A stretch of DNA of 64,000 nucleotides from Hymenoscyphus infarciens (Eukaryota; Ascomycota; Leotiomycetes; Helotiales; Helotiaceae). Position numbers and translations under genes: made by a program. The DNA lies in contig LLCB01000044.1 of assembly GCA_001414345.1 (NCBI GenBank), forward strand, positions 1-64,000, written 5' to 3'. Below are positions 1 through 9,249 of this stretch, piece by piece; position 1 is the stretch's first letter; the number at the start of each line of letters is the position of its first letter. The notes under the pieces were generated by a model. That model was given only the letters and a program-made list of their open reading frames with translations. It was not told the DNA's origin and ran no database searches.

Positions 1-1268
1 GGAATAATATCTAAATAATATAAGTTGTCTATCTTATTACCTTTAGTTATAAGCTTATTTGTTTTATTATCTTTAATATAGCAGTTATTAGAGGTAAATA
101 TAGTATAGGAATTTACTAATTCACTTTGACTTATTAGGTTATAGCCTAGCTCAGGCATATATAAACAGTTTTTAAGTATAAAAGACTTAATAATATTATT
201 ATCTTTGAACCTAATATAAACAGAACCAACTCCCTTAATACTAATTGTTTTTGCTTCGCCCCACTTGACTAGTTTATTACTAGGCTTATAATCTACAAAA
301 TAGAGCTTATTACATATTATATGTTTTGTAGCAGCAGTGTCTAGTATAAAATTAGATTTATTATCTATAGAGTTAGAGGTAGTAGTAAGAACCTGTTCAG
401 CTTGTCTAGTATTTAACAAGGAGTTAAAGGTATCTATACTAGTATTAGTATTAGAGTTTATGTTTTTGTTTTGAGTATTATTTACCTCGAAGTCTAGATT
501 ATCTAGGCTAATATTATCCTCTCTATTATTAATAACTTGAGCGTTATTATAATCGAGGTTGGTAAACATAATATCGACGTTCGTATCTCTTTTATCTTGA
601 GATAAGCTCTTTTCTTCTCTTTCTTCGTTAGGGCTAGCCCTAAGTATACCCTTTTTAAACACGAAGCCTTTAGGTGCTTTTTGTGGATTAAGGTAGTAAC
701 ACTTATTTGTAAAGTGTGTAGCCTGCTTACAATAGGTACAGTATTTCCCTTTTGTAATCTTATAAGGCTTCTTTCCTTTATAAGAGTTCTTATAAGGAGT
801 AGAGCTTATAAAGGCTTCTTCTTCTTTAGACTCTTGTCTTTTAGACTCGTCTATAAGATTAGAGAATAAGTTCTCTATAGTATAGGCATTAATATCGTTT
901 CGTAAGGATTGAGTTATATTAGATATAATATTCTCATAATCCTCGCTTAGATTATTAAGTACCCAGGCTATGACTACCTGTCTAGGTAGTTCTATACCTT
1001 TAGCTCTTAATTGATCGCTAAGATATTTAACCTTATTAAGGTATTCTTCCATAGAAGAGAACCTCTCTAAGAAGGTATTAAAGAACTCTCTACATAGTAT
1101 GAATTCAGAAGAGAACCCTTTAGGACTATAGAGGTTCTTAAGTGCGTCCCAAGCCGCTTTAGCATTATTCTTATCTTGAATTTGTAGAAGCGGGCCGTCT
1201 TCTATAAGTAATATTATATTACTTAATGCTTTACGCTCTTGTTCAGGGTCGCCTTCAATACAAGACAT
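1..1268 (-). CDS. Copia Gag-protease polyprotein, partial, with two early stops upstream
   Basis: An open minus-strand frame runs from ATG 1268 to the window edge. In order it shows a copia-type Gag (motifs such as AKAAWDALKNLY and ISNITQSL), a zinc knuckle CTYCKQATHFTNKC (C-x2-C-x4-H-x4-C, about 740-697), a Ser/Asn-rich linker, the aspartic protease motif ILDTAATKHI (about 345-316) and a pre-integrase region (CLYMPELGYNLISQSEL, then NLYYLDI). The same frame continues upstream through a natural-looking Gag start (LKGSVNYEVWAIRTKAF) but is cut there by TAA at 1283-1281 and TAG at 1355-1353. Translation would therefore have to begin internally, or the copy is dead. The small plus-strand ORF at 681-869 is its shadow. 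Confidence 0.85.
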   Translation of the reverse strand, partial: MSCIEGDPEQERKALSNIILLIEDGPLLQIQDKNNAKAAWDALKNLYSPKGFSSEFILCREFFNTFLERFSSMEEYLNKVKYLSDQLRAKGIELPRQVVIAWVLNNLSEDYENIISNITQSLRNDINAYTIENLFSNLIDESKRQESKEEEAFISSTPYKNSYKGKKPYKITKGKYCTYCKQATHFTNKCYYLNPQKAPKGFVFKKGILRASPNEEREEKSLSQDKRDTNVDIMFTNLDYNNAQVINNREDNISLDNLDFEVNNTQNKNINSNTNTSIDTFNSLLNTRQAEQVLTTTSNSIDNKSNFILDTAATKHIICNKLYFVDYKPSNKLVKWGEAKTISIKGVGSVYIRFKDNNIIKSFILKNCLYMPELGYNLISQSELVNSYTIFTSNNCYIKDNKTNKLITKGNKIDNLYYLDII

Positions 1269-1393
1269 AATCGATTCGATTTATCCTTCCTTAGTAAGGA
1301 AAGCCTTAGTGCGTATAGCCCAGACTTCATAATTCACAGAGCCCTTAAGCTTCTAAATGCTTGTATGTTTGTCGTGGGAAGGCATTGCTACCA

Positions 1394-1901
1394 TGTAAGA
1401 ATGGTCACGTGATGAAGCAGTCAGGGAGTGAATATGTATGAATTGTATGTATATATGAATGTGTGGGTATGTGTGTGTGTACACCTTATTTTCATCTTTT
1501 CGGTGTGCCAAAGGCCTCCTTATATAGACCGAAGGCTTGGCAGTCTTGGCGCGCGGAACCAGGTGTGGAATTAGGTCCGCAGCACGCAATATCCACTAAG
1601 GTGGTGGACTTATACCGATCCGGCGATTTCTTTATACTTTTAGGACAAAGAGCTAAAACAAAGGATCCTTTGTTTTAGGTCCACATATCGACGCGTTGCT
1701 CTAGAGCGCCCCTGACACGTTATAGACGCGCGGTCACATGACACACTTATTAGGCTTACTAAATAGGCCTATATAAGATTGAGCACGTGATCCTAGGCAG
1801 CCTATAGCGCAAGTTATAAATTATTTATAATAATTTTATTATCTTGGACTTAAATGCTTTAAATCCTTAACTTGCTGATGTTATATTATTATATATATTA
1901 C
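1394..1901 (-). repeat. LTR of copia family A (5' LTR of the minus-strand element)
   Basis: On the minus strand it starts TGTAATATAT (at 1901) and ends TCTTACA (at 1394), directly followed by the primer-binding-like TGGTAGCAA. Bases 1394-1830 have normal GC content and contain CpA/TpG, so this LTR escaped most RIP. The TG...CA ends fit an LTR; the outer end is inferred by comparison with the degraded copy at 14659-15146. The weak ORFs at 1353-1589 and 1463-1678 lie in it and are not genes. Confidence 0.75.
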
Positions 1902-1904
1902 AGT

Positions 1905-2066
1905 ATTAAAGTTAAAGTTAAAGTTAAAGTCGAAGGTAGAGGTAGCCTATATATATACTAAGTCTACTATATAGCTAGTTATATATAGTGTACTATATTT
2001 AGTAAGAGCGACCCTAGTATAAAAGCCACGCTCTACTATATAACCTACTTTAGTTATATAACTTTT
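1905..2066 (-). repeat. End fragment of repeat R1
   Basis: Starts in an AAAGTT/GTCGAAG run and ends in CTACTTTAGTTATATAAC. It matches, in the same orientation, the right end of the R1 copy at 5450-5604 and, inverted, the left end of the copy at 2650-2815. C-to-T changes separate it from the GC-richer copy at 5450-5604. Confidence 0.75.
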
Positions 2067-2185
2067 ATTTTTTTATATACTTATATACTCTCTACTAGGG
2101 TTTTAAGCTAGTATTAACTTAGACTTAATACTAGTTTAATACTAGTTTAAGATATAAGTTATTTCTTAAAGTAGCTCTAATATGT

Positions 2186-2466
2186 TTTATAAAACGATTT
2201 AAGATAAGAAACCGATTTATAAAACGATTTAAGGGAATTTAAGCTGATTTATAAAACGATTTAAAGTAAGAAACCGATTTATAAAACGATTTAAGGGAAT
2301 TTAAGCTGATTTATAAAACGATTTAAAGTAAGAAACCGATTTATAAAACGATTTAAGGTAATTTAAGCTGATTTATAAAACGATTTAAAGTAAGAAACCG
2401 ATTTATAAAACGATTTAAGGTAATTTAAGCTGATTTATAAAACGATTTAAAATTAGAAACTAACTT
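2186..2466. repeat. 62-bp tandem array, about 4.5 units
   Basis: The landmark AAACCGATTT recurs at 2209, 2271, 2333 and 2395, exactly every 62 bp, and a degenerate form follows at 2457. Each unit carries two ATTTATAAAACGATTTAA blocks. A reverse-complement relative lies at 5765-5962. Confidence 0.9.
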
Positions 2467-2649
2467 ATAATCTAGCTTTTAACTTAGTTTAAAAAATATG
2501 TTAAAAATAAAGTACTTAGAAGAAAAAAAAAAGTCTAGAGAGAGTGTTTTTTTTTTTAAAAGCGATTTAAGTAGCTTTTTATATATTGACTTTAATTAGT
2601 AATTATATATTAATAATTCTTAGAATTAGAGCTATAAGTATATAAAAAA
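2467..2649. other. AT-rich repeat R2 (inverted relative of 3810-3960 and 5640-5760)
   Basis: Contains AGAAAAAAAAAAGTCTAGAG followed by a poly-T run, and further on a stretch reading TTAATTAGTAATTATATATT. The reverse complement of the same string occurs at about 3810-3950, 5640-5760 and 6055-6180, so this is another dispersed element. No gene is present. Confidence 0.6.
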
Positions 2650-3809
2650 TAAAAGTTATATAACTAAAGTAGGTTATATAGTAGGGCGTGGCTTTTGTAC
2701 TAGGGTCGCTCTTACTAAACACGGTGTACTACGTATAACTAGCTACGTAACCGCTAAGACCTAGTATACGAGCCACCCCTACCTCTATCTTCGACTTTAA
2801 TAACTTCGACTTCGACTTTGACATCTTCGACTTTAACACTTTACTTCGACAACGACGACGACGACGACGACGATAACTATCTATTAATATCGCTATTATA
2901 TTATATTCTTTACTTAGTATTAGGCTACTTATTAGCATCGTAATCTAGGTTATATTTATCGTATTTACTACCCTAGTTATTTCTACGTCGCTAAATAATA
3001 ATAAAATACCTCTTATTTTTCAACGATTTAGGCATATTCTACAGTTAGACTTTTAGTAGAGCGAATTAGAAGCCCTGAATTAGTCACCTAGCGAATTAGA
3101 AGCATTAGATTTATCATCTACGTCATTGCTATCGCTATCGCTATCGCTTTTACGGTATATACTGTTTCCACCCTTACTTCCTAAACTAACGTACATGCCT
3201 TATAGTTTCCGACCAACCAACCGACTAATTGATTAACCGACCGATCCAACTAATTAAATCGAGGCATATATACAGGGATGACGTTATTTAGGTCAGTAGA
3301 ACATTTAGTAGAATAATCGGTGGAATCGGTAGAATTAGTAGAATTAGTAGAATTAGTAGAAGCAGGACTCGGGTATTTAGACATATTATATAAGAGTAGT
3401 ATAGCTACGTAATATACGCCTAATCACGTGATTCTAGTCTTTTTTTATATTCGCTAGTGATTTTTTTAGTACTAATTTAAGGCTACTCTAATACTAAGTT
3501 ACTACTAGTTTAAGGCAGGTCTAGAATTAAGTTAAACTAGTTTAAGGCGGGTCCGACACTAACTTAACTCACCTAACCCGGTTCATAACCCGGTTCAACT
3601 CGCTAAAACGAGTCGGGTTTTACTACTATAAATCATCTTAAGTCAGTTTTAAAGCATGTTTAACCTAGTTCTTAAATTATTTTAAACTGCTTTAATCTAG
3701 TTTATAAACTAGCTCGAACACGCTTCTAGAATCGGTCTAAATCACCTTAAGTCGAGGTTAAACCGGATTTAACCCTGTCTTAAAACCCTCGCTAGTTAGT
3801 AGTAAAGTA
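2650..3809 (+). repeat. Repeat R1, left arm of a large inverted repeat
   Basis: About 1.16 kb that reappears reverse-complemented at 4547-5604, with an ordered series of shared landmarks: the GTGGCTTTT/CGCTCTTACT end, a CGA-rich tract, GACCAACCAACCGAC, the GGATGACGTTATTT block, ATCACGTGATT, GACGGGTTTTACTAC-like blocks and the inner end ACCCTCGCTAGTTAGTAG. It is more AT-rich than its partner, with C-to-T type differences. No credible reading frame is present (the 69-residue minus ORF at 2729-2938 is an Arg-repeat artefact). R1 is probably a non-autonomous element or a piece of a larger one; its class is unknown to me. Confidence 0.85.
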
Positions 3810-4546
3810 CTTATAGCTTTAATTCTAAGGATTATTAATATATAATTACTAATTAAAGTTAATATATAAAAAGTTACTTAAATCGTATTTAAAAAAAAAA
3901 ACACTCTCTCTAGACTTTTTATTTTTTCTTCTAAGTACTTTTTAAGTATTATTATACTACTAAGATATAGCTAGTATATACTAAAGTAAATATTAGTTAT
4001 AATAGAATAGCTTAAGCTACTTAGAACTACTTAGAATAGGTTTAGAATAGGTTTAGAACCTCTCTAAATAGAATCTAAACCTTAGGACCTCTCTAAATAG
4101 GTTTAGAACTTCTCTAAATAGAATCAGAACCTTAGAATCTATCAGAACCCCTCTAAACTATAGCTAGCTATAGCTCTAATTAATTTAACAATTTAGAATA
4201 GGTTTAGAACCTCTCTAAATAAGATCTAAACCTTAGAACCTCTCTAAATAGGTTTAGAACTTCTCTAAATAGAATCAGAACCTTAGAATCTATTAGAACC
4301 CCTCTAAACTATAGCTAGCTATAGCTCTAATTAATTTAACGATTTAGAATAGGTTTAGAACCTCTCTAAATATAATTAGAACCTCTCTAAATAGGATCAG
4401 AACCTTAGAACCTCTCTAAATAAGATCGGATACTATGTTAACTCTTACTTAAGCTATTAAAATCGATTTAATACTGATTTAAACTAGTTTTAAGTAAAAG
4501 CGAGCGGGCATATACGTACTTTAGTTATATAACTTTTATTTTTTAT
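3810..4546. repeat. Spacer of the palindrome, with a 151-bp tandem repeat
   Basis: The loop between the R1 arms. After an R2-like piece (to about 3960), the string TTTAGAATAGGTTTAGAACC recurs at 4041 and 4192, and in part at 4343: a 151-bp period. The units are built of CTCTCTAAATAGG / TTAGAACC modules. A shorter version of the same modules lies at 6285-6535. No gene is seen. Confidence 0.8.
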
Positions 4547-5604
4547 ATACTTTACTGCTAACTAGCGAGGGTTTTAAGACGGGGTTGAATCCGGTTTAAC
4601 CCCGACTTAAGGTGATTTAGACCGATTCTAGAAGCGTGTTCGAGCTAGTTTATAAACTAGATTAAAGCAGTTTAAAATAATTCAAGAACTAGGTTCAACA
4701 TGCTTTGAAACCGACTTAAGATGATTCATAGCAGTAAAACCCGACTCGTTTCAGCGAGTCGAACCGGGTCATGAACCAGGTCAAGTGAGTTAAGTCAGTG
4801 TCGGACACTAGTTTAACTTAATTCTAGACCCGCCTTAAACTAGTAGTAACTTAGTATTAGAGTAGCCTTAAATTAGTACTAAAAACTATTTATCACTAGC
4901 GAATACATATAAAAAAAGACTGGAATCACGTGATCAGGCGTATATTACGTAGCTACACTACTCTTACGTAACATGCCTAAATGCCTAAGTCCTGCTTCCA
5001 CCAATTCCACCGATTCCACCGATTATTCCACCGAATGTTCCACCGACCCAAATGACGTCATCCCTGTATGTATGCCTCGATTTGATTGGTTGGATCGGTC
5101 GGTCGGTCGGTCGGTCGGTCGGTCGGTCGGTCGGTCGGAAACTATAAGGCACGTACGTCAGTTCAGGAAGTAAGGGTAGAAACAGTACGTACCGTAAAAG
5201 CGACAGCGACAGCGACAGCGATGACGTAGATGACAACTCCGATGCTTCTGATTCGGTCTACTGAAAGTCCGACCGTGAAATATGCCTAAATCGTCGAAAA
5301 ACGAGGGGTATGTTATTGTTATTCGACGACGTGGGATTAACCGGGGTAGCGAATACGACGAAGACGATGTGGATTACGATGCCGATAAGCGGCCCGATGC
5401 CGAGTAACGAATGCGATGCGATGGCGATAGAGAGTTATCGTTGAAGTCGAAGTCGAAGTCGAAGTCGAAGTCGAAGGTGGGGGTGGCCCGTGAGCTAGGT
5501 CTTGGCGGTTACGTAGCTAGTTGTACGTAGCGTACCGTGTTCGGCAAGAGCGACCCTGGTACGAAAGCCACGCCCCACCATGTGACCCACTTTAGTCACG
5601 TGAT
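4547..5604 (-). repeat. Repeat R1, right arm of the large inverted repeat (best preserved copy)
   Basis: Reverse complement of 2650-3809 over about 1.06 kb. It keeps CpA, TpG and GC-rich tracts (for example CGACAGCGACAGCGACAGCG near 5200 and GTGGGGGTGGCCCG near 5485) that are AT-mutated in the other copies, so it is the nearest thing here to the ancestral sequence. Its outer end reads CCACTTTAGTCACGTGAT. The ORFs at 4973-5173 (+) and 4985-5236 (-) are low-complexity (Ser/Thr and Gly/Arg repeats) and are not supported as genes. Confidence 0.85.
5095..5138. repeat. (CGGT)n microsatellite inside R1
   Basis: About eleven uninterrupted CGGT units. The matching place in the left arm (about 3205-3250) shows ACC-GAC-type units broken by substitutions. 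Confidence 0.95.
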
Positions 5605-6609
5605 ATACTAAAACTGATACGCTAGTAGCCTTAAATTTAAGGACCACTAGAATATAAAAATTATATAAGGTTTATATGTAAAAAGCTGCTTAAATCGCCT
5701 TTGAAAAAAAAAACACTCTCTCTAGACTTTTTATTTTTTCTTCTAAGTACTTTATTTTAGACATATTTTTCAAACTAAGTTAAGAGCTAGATTATAAGTT
5801 AGTTTATAATTTTAAATCGTTTTATAAATTAGGTTAAATTACCTTAAATCGTTTTATAAATCGCTTTCTTACTTTGAATCGTTTTATAAATTAGCTTAAA
5901 TTACCTTGAATCGTTTTATAAATCGGTTTCTTACTTTGAATCGTTTTATAAAACGTATTAGAGCTACTTCAAGAAATAACTAATATCTTGAACCGGTATT
6001 AAACCGGTATTAAGTCTAAGTTGATACTAGCTCAAAACCCTAGTAGAGGGCATATAAGTACTTATAGCTCTAATTTTAAAGATTATTAATATATAATTAC
6101 TAATTAAAGTTAATATATAAAAAGTTACTTAAATTACTTTTAAAAAAAAAAATACTCTTTCTAGACTTTTTATTTTTTCTTCTAAATACTTTTTAAGTAT
6201 TAATATACTACTAAGATATAGCTAGTATATACTAAAGCGAGTATTAGTTATAATAGAATAGCTTAAGCTACTTAGAACTACTTAGAATAGGTTTAGAATA
6301 GGTTTAGAACCTCTCTAAATAGGTTCGTAACCTCTCTAAACTATAGCTAGCTCTAGCTCTAATTAATTTAATAATTCTAATTAATTTAGAATAGGTTTAG
6401 AACCTCTCTAAACTATAGTCTAGTAATAGCTCTAAACGTTTCTACGATTTAGAATAGATTTAGAACCTCTCTAAATAAGTTCTAAATAAGTTCTAAATAG
6501 GTTCTAAATAGGTTCTAAATAGGTTTAGAACCTATTTAGAACTTATTCTAAACCTATTAAAATCGATTTAATACTGATTTGAACTAGGTTTAAGTAAAAG
6601 CGAGTAGAT
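5605..6609. repeat. R2 copies, an inverted 62-bp array (5765-5962) and CTCTCTAAATAGG modules
   Basis: 5640-5760 and 6055-6180 are R2 copies with the same ACTCTCTCTAGACTTTTTAT core. 5765-5962 holds AATCGTTTTATAAAT blocks spaced like the array at 2186-2466 but reverse-complemented. 6285-6535 is rich in GGTTTAGAACCTCTCTAAAT modules. No gene is seen. Confidence 0.7.
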
Positions 6610-7095
6610 ATATACGTATATTATATTTATTACGTTTACTACTTTAGTTAAATCTAGGTTATTAAATAATAATAATATACTCTTTCTTTTTTAATAATTT
6701 AAGTATAATTTATAGTTAGACTTTTAGTAAAGTAAATTAGAAGCCTTAGATTTATTATTTATATTATTACTATTATTATTACTATTACTATTACTTTTAT
6801 AATATATACTATTTCTACTTTTACTTCCTAAACTAATATATATACTTCATAGTTTCTAACTAACTAACTAACTAGTCTAACTAATTATATTAAGATATAT
6901 ATATAAGAATAACGTTATTTTAGTTAGTAGAATAATTAATAGAATAATTAGTAGAATAATTAGTAGAATAATTATTAGAATTAGTAGAATTAGTAGAATT
7001 AGTAGAAGTAGAACGTATTTAATAAACTAGAGTATATTATATAAGAGTAGTACAGTTACGTAATATATACCTAATTACGTGATTTTACTTTTAAA
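6610..7095 (+). repeat. Repeat R1, truncated and heavily mutated copy
   Basis: Follows the order of the left arm (from about 2965 to 3430): the TAAATAATAATAATATACTC stretch, the ATTATTACTATTA tract corresponding to the CGATAG tract, the AACTAACTAACTAAC tract corresponding to the CCGACCAACC tract, and TTACGTGATT. Practically every CpA has become TpA. Confidence 0.75.
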
Positions 7096-7299
7096 TGCTT
7101 TTTATAGCTCCTTTTCTAGCTCTTTTTCTAGCTTTTTTATTCTTAAGTCTTTTTTAATACTAGCTTAAAACTAGCTTTAAACTAGCTCTAAACTAGTTTT
7201 AAACTAGTTCTAAACTACTTAGAATATAATCTAACCCTAGTTTAATCTTAATTTAAATTAGAGTTAATTTAAAGTCGAATTAGAGTTAAGTATATAGTA

Positions 7300-7422
7300 G
7301 TTTAGTAGTATAGTATAAATAGAGTAAATAGCTTCTTAGTTTTTATTTAAGTTAATTAATTCTTTTTTACCTTTTACTTCTTATATATCTTACTATTACT
7401 TTATAAACTTTAACTAAACTAA
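7300..7422 (+). repeat. 3' end of a copia family B LTR
   Basis: Contains the string GCTTCTTAGTTTTTATTTAA and ends CTTTAACTAAACTAAG. This matches the ends of the two complete family-B LTRs (8105-8212 and 13870-13973). It abuts a family-A fragment at 7423. Confidence 0.7.
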
Positions 7423-7798
7423 GAATAAGCTTATAACTAAAAGTAATAAGATAGATAACTTATATTATTTAGATATTATTACTCTTAAATATAAAAATAT
7501 TATATTAAGTAATATTATACTTAATATAATAAAGTATAAAAATATAGATAAACTATGCCTATATAATAGACTAGGATATAGTAGTCTATAAGTATTAAAT
7601 AAGACTATTAATACTATAAAAGGTTATAATAATATTATATCTAATAAAGATATAGATAATAGTATTATTAATTATAAAAACTATTTTAAAAGTAAATTTA
7701 CTAATAAGATAAATAGACTAATAAGTAGTAGAGTCTTTAGTCTATTAGAAAAAGTTAGTAGTAATCTATATAGTTTTATAAGACCTAATACTTATTAT
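7423..7798 (+). pseudogene. Copia family A fragment, pre-integrase region
   Basis: The plus frame reads NKLITKSNKIDNLYYLDII, almost identical to the end of the minus-strand Gag-protease at 1-70 (NKLITKGNKIDNLYYLDII), and continues through a pre-integrase domain (YNRLGYSSL) with a TAA stop where Gln/Trp is expected. It is cut at 7798 by the start of a family-B LTR. Confidence 0.8.
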
Positions 7799-8212
7799 TA
7801 GTATATAATAAGTACTTATACTAGTACTTAATTATACTAGTATAGTATAATATCTCTAATATCTCTAGATCGACGATGCCTAGCTCGGACAAACGGTATT
7901 TAACGGACTAAATACTATCCGACGAACTGAATACTATCCGAGTATATAGATTAATAATATCTAATAGACGAAATACTATCTAATAGACTAAATACTATCT
8001 AAGTATATAGATTAATACTATCTGACAAATTAGTTATCTTTATAGTTTTAGACTTAGAACTATACTAGTATTAGACTAGAAGGCTAGCTATAGCCTATAT
8101 ATATATAGAGAGTAGGTAGCTTCTTAGTTTTTTTATTTAAGTTAATTAATTCTTTTTTACCTTTTACTTCTTATATAATCCATTGTTACTTTATAAACTA
8201 TAACTAAACTAA
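7799..8212 (+). repeat. 5' LTR of copia family B
   Basis: Begins TAGTATATAATAAGTACTT (TG to TA by RIP) and ends CTAAACTAAGA. It matches 13563-13973 over its whole length with scattered C/T and G/A differences, including the CGACGAACTGAATACTATCC-type repeated blocks. Confidence 0.85.
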
Positions 8213-9249
8213 GAGGTTATAGGCTAGGTATAGTTTATTTTCTATATAACTTTATTTCACGTAACCTAGTATTACTTTTATATTAGATACTCTCTTATAT
8301 AATACGTTAATTACTTCTGATTCTATATTATTAAGAGTTTTTATTTTTTATTTTTTAAGGTTTTATTTTAAAAGATATTACTAGTCTACTTATCTCTTAT
8401 ACTACGCCCTAGTAGATTACTAAGCGCCTATCTTAGTCTAGTATATAGTAAGCGAAGAGTACGCTCTATAGAATTACTAGTTTTTATCTTCTTACTTCTT
8501 ATAATTAAATAACTAAGAGTTAAGGTTAGTATCTTATATTATACTATATAATACTACGTTATTTTAACCTCTATTCTATTAAATAGATAATTTAATTAAG
8601 AACCGAGGCTATTCTTATAATTAGATAATAAGACTTTAAAATAATTATTAGTATATATCTTAGACTCTAAGCTTTATTTAATAGAAACTATATTATTAAA
8701 ATATCTTAGAACTAAGGTAACCTTAAAGATTAGTCTATTATATTTATTCTCTAGCTTAGTATTACTCTAGTTAACTTATATAGTAACTTTTTATCTTAAA
8801 ACCTTATTACTAAATATTATCTTAGTAGTATAGTTAGTACTAATATTAGGTATACTAGCTTACTAGAAAGCTCTATACTAAGTACTACTAAAATAGACTA
8901 TCTTACTAGTGTATTTAAACGCTTAGAAATAAAAGCTATTTTTCGTAAAGACTAGTTTAAAGACCTTATATACTCTATCTAGCTAGTAATATTTAACGAA
9001 GTATATAATAAGCTTCCTCTTAAGCCTAAAACTAGATAACTTCTTAATTTATAAGTTTTTTATACTAAAATATTCTTTATACTTATATTACTCTAAGAGT
9101 ATATAAGCTCTTTACTATATTACTATTTTAGTCTAGTAGGTTCTAGAATAATAAAAATTCTAGTTTTCTAACTACTCTTAAGATTATATAACTATATGTA
9201 TTTTTTATATTAGTCTTTCTCTTAACTAAAACATACTCTTTTATTAAAC

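Larger units (their letters stand above)
1..1901 (-). mobile_element. Ty1/copia LTR retrotransposon, family A, 5' part (runs off the left edge)
   Basis: Read on the minus strand this is an LTR, a primer-binding-like site (TGGTAGCAA at 1393-1385) and then Gag and protease coding sequence that leaves the window at base 1. The coding part is AT-rich but almost free of stops, unlike every other transposon here. A RIP-degraded relative of its LTR lies at 14659-15146 in the opposite orientation, and degraded coding relatives lie at 7423-7798 and 13974-14658. Integrase, reverse transcriptase and the second LTR would lie outside the window. Confidence 0.85.

Noticed and set aside
681..869. Plus-strand ORF of 62 codons
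   Set aside because: It lies antisense to a clearly conserved copia Gag frame and has no domain features.
2186..2466. CRISPR-like regular repeats
   Set aside because: The 62-bp units are contiguous with no unique spacers, and the genome is eukaryotic.
4973..5236. Overlapping ORFs on both strands in the right R1 arm
   Set aside because: Both are translations of simple tetra- and hexanucleotide repeats (Gly/Arg, Ser, Thr/Asp) and are not conserved in the other R1 copies.
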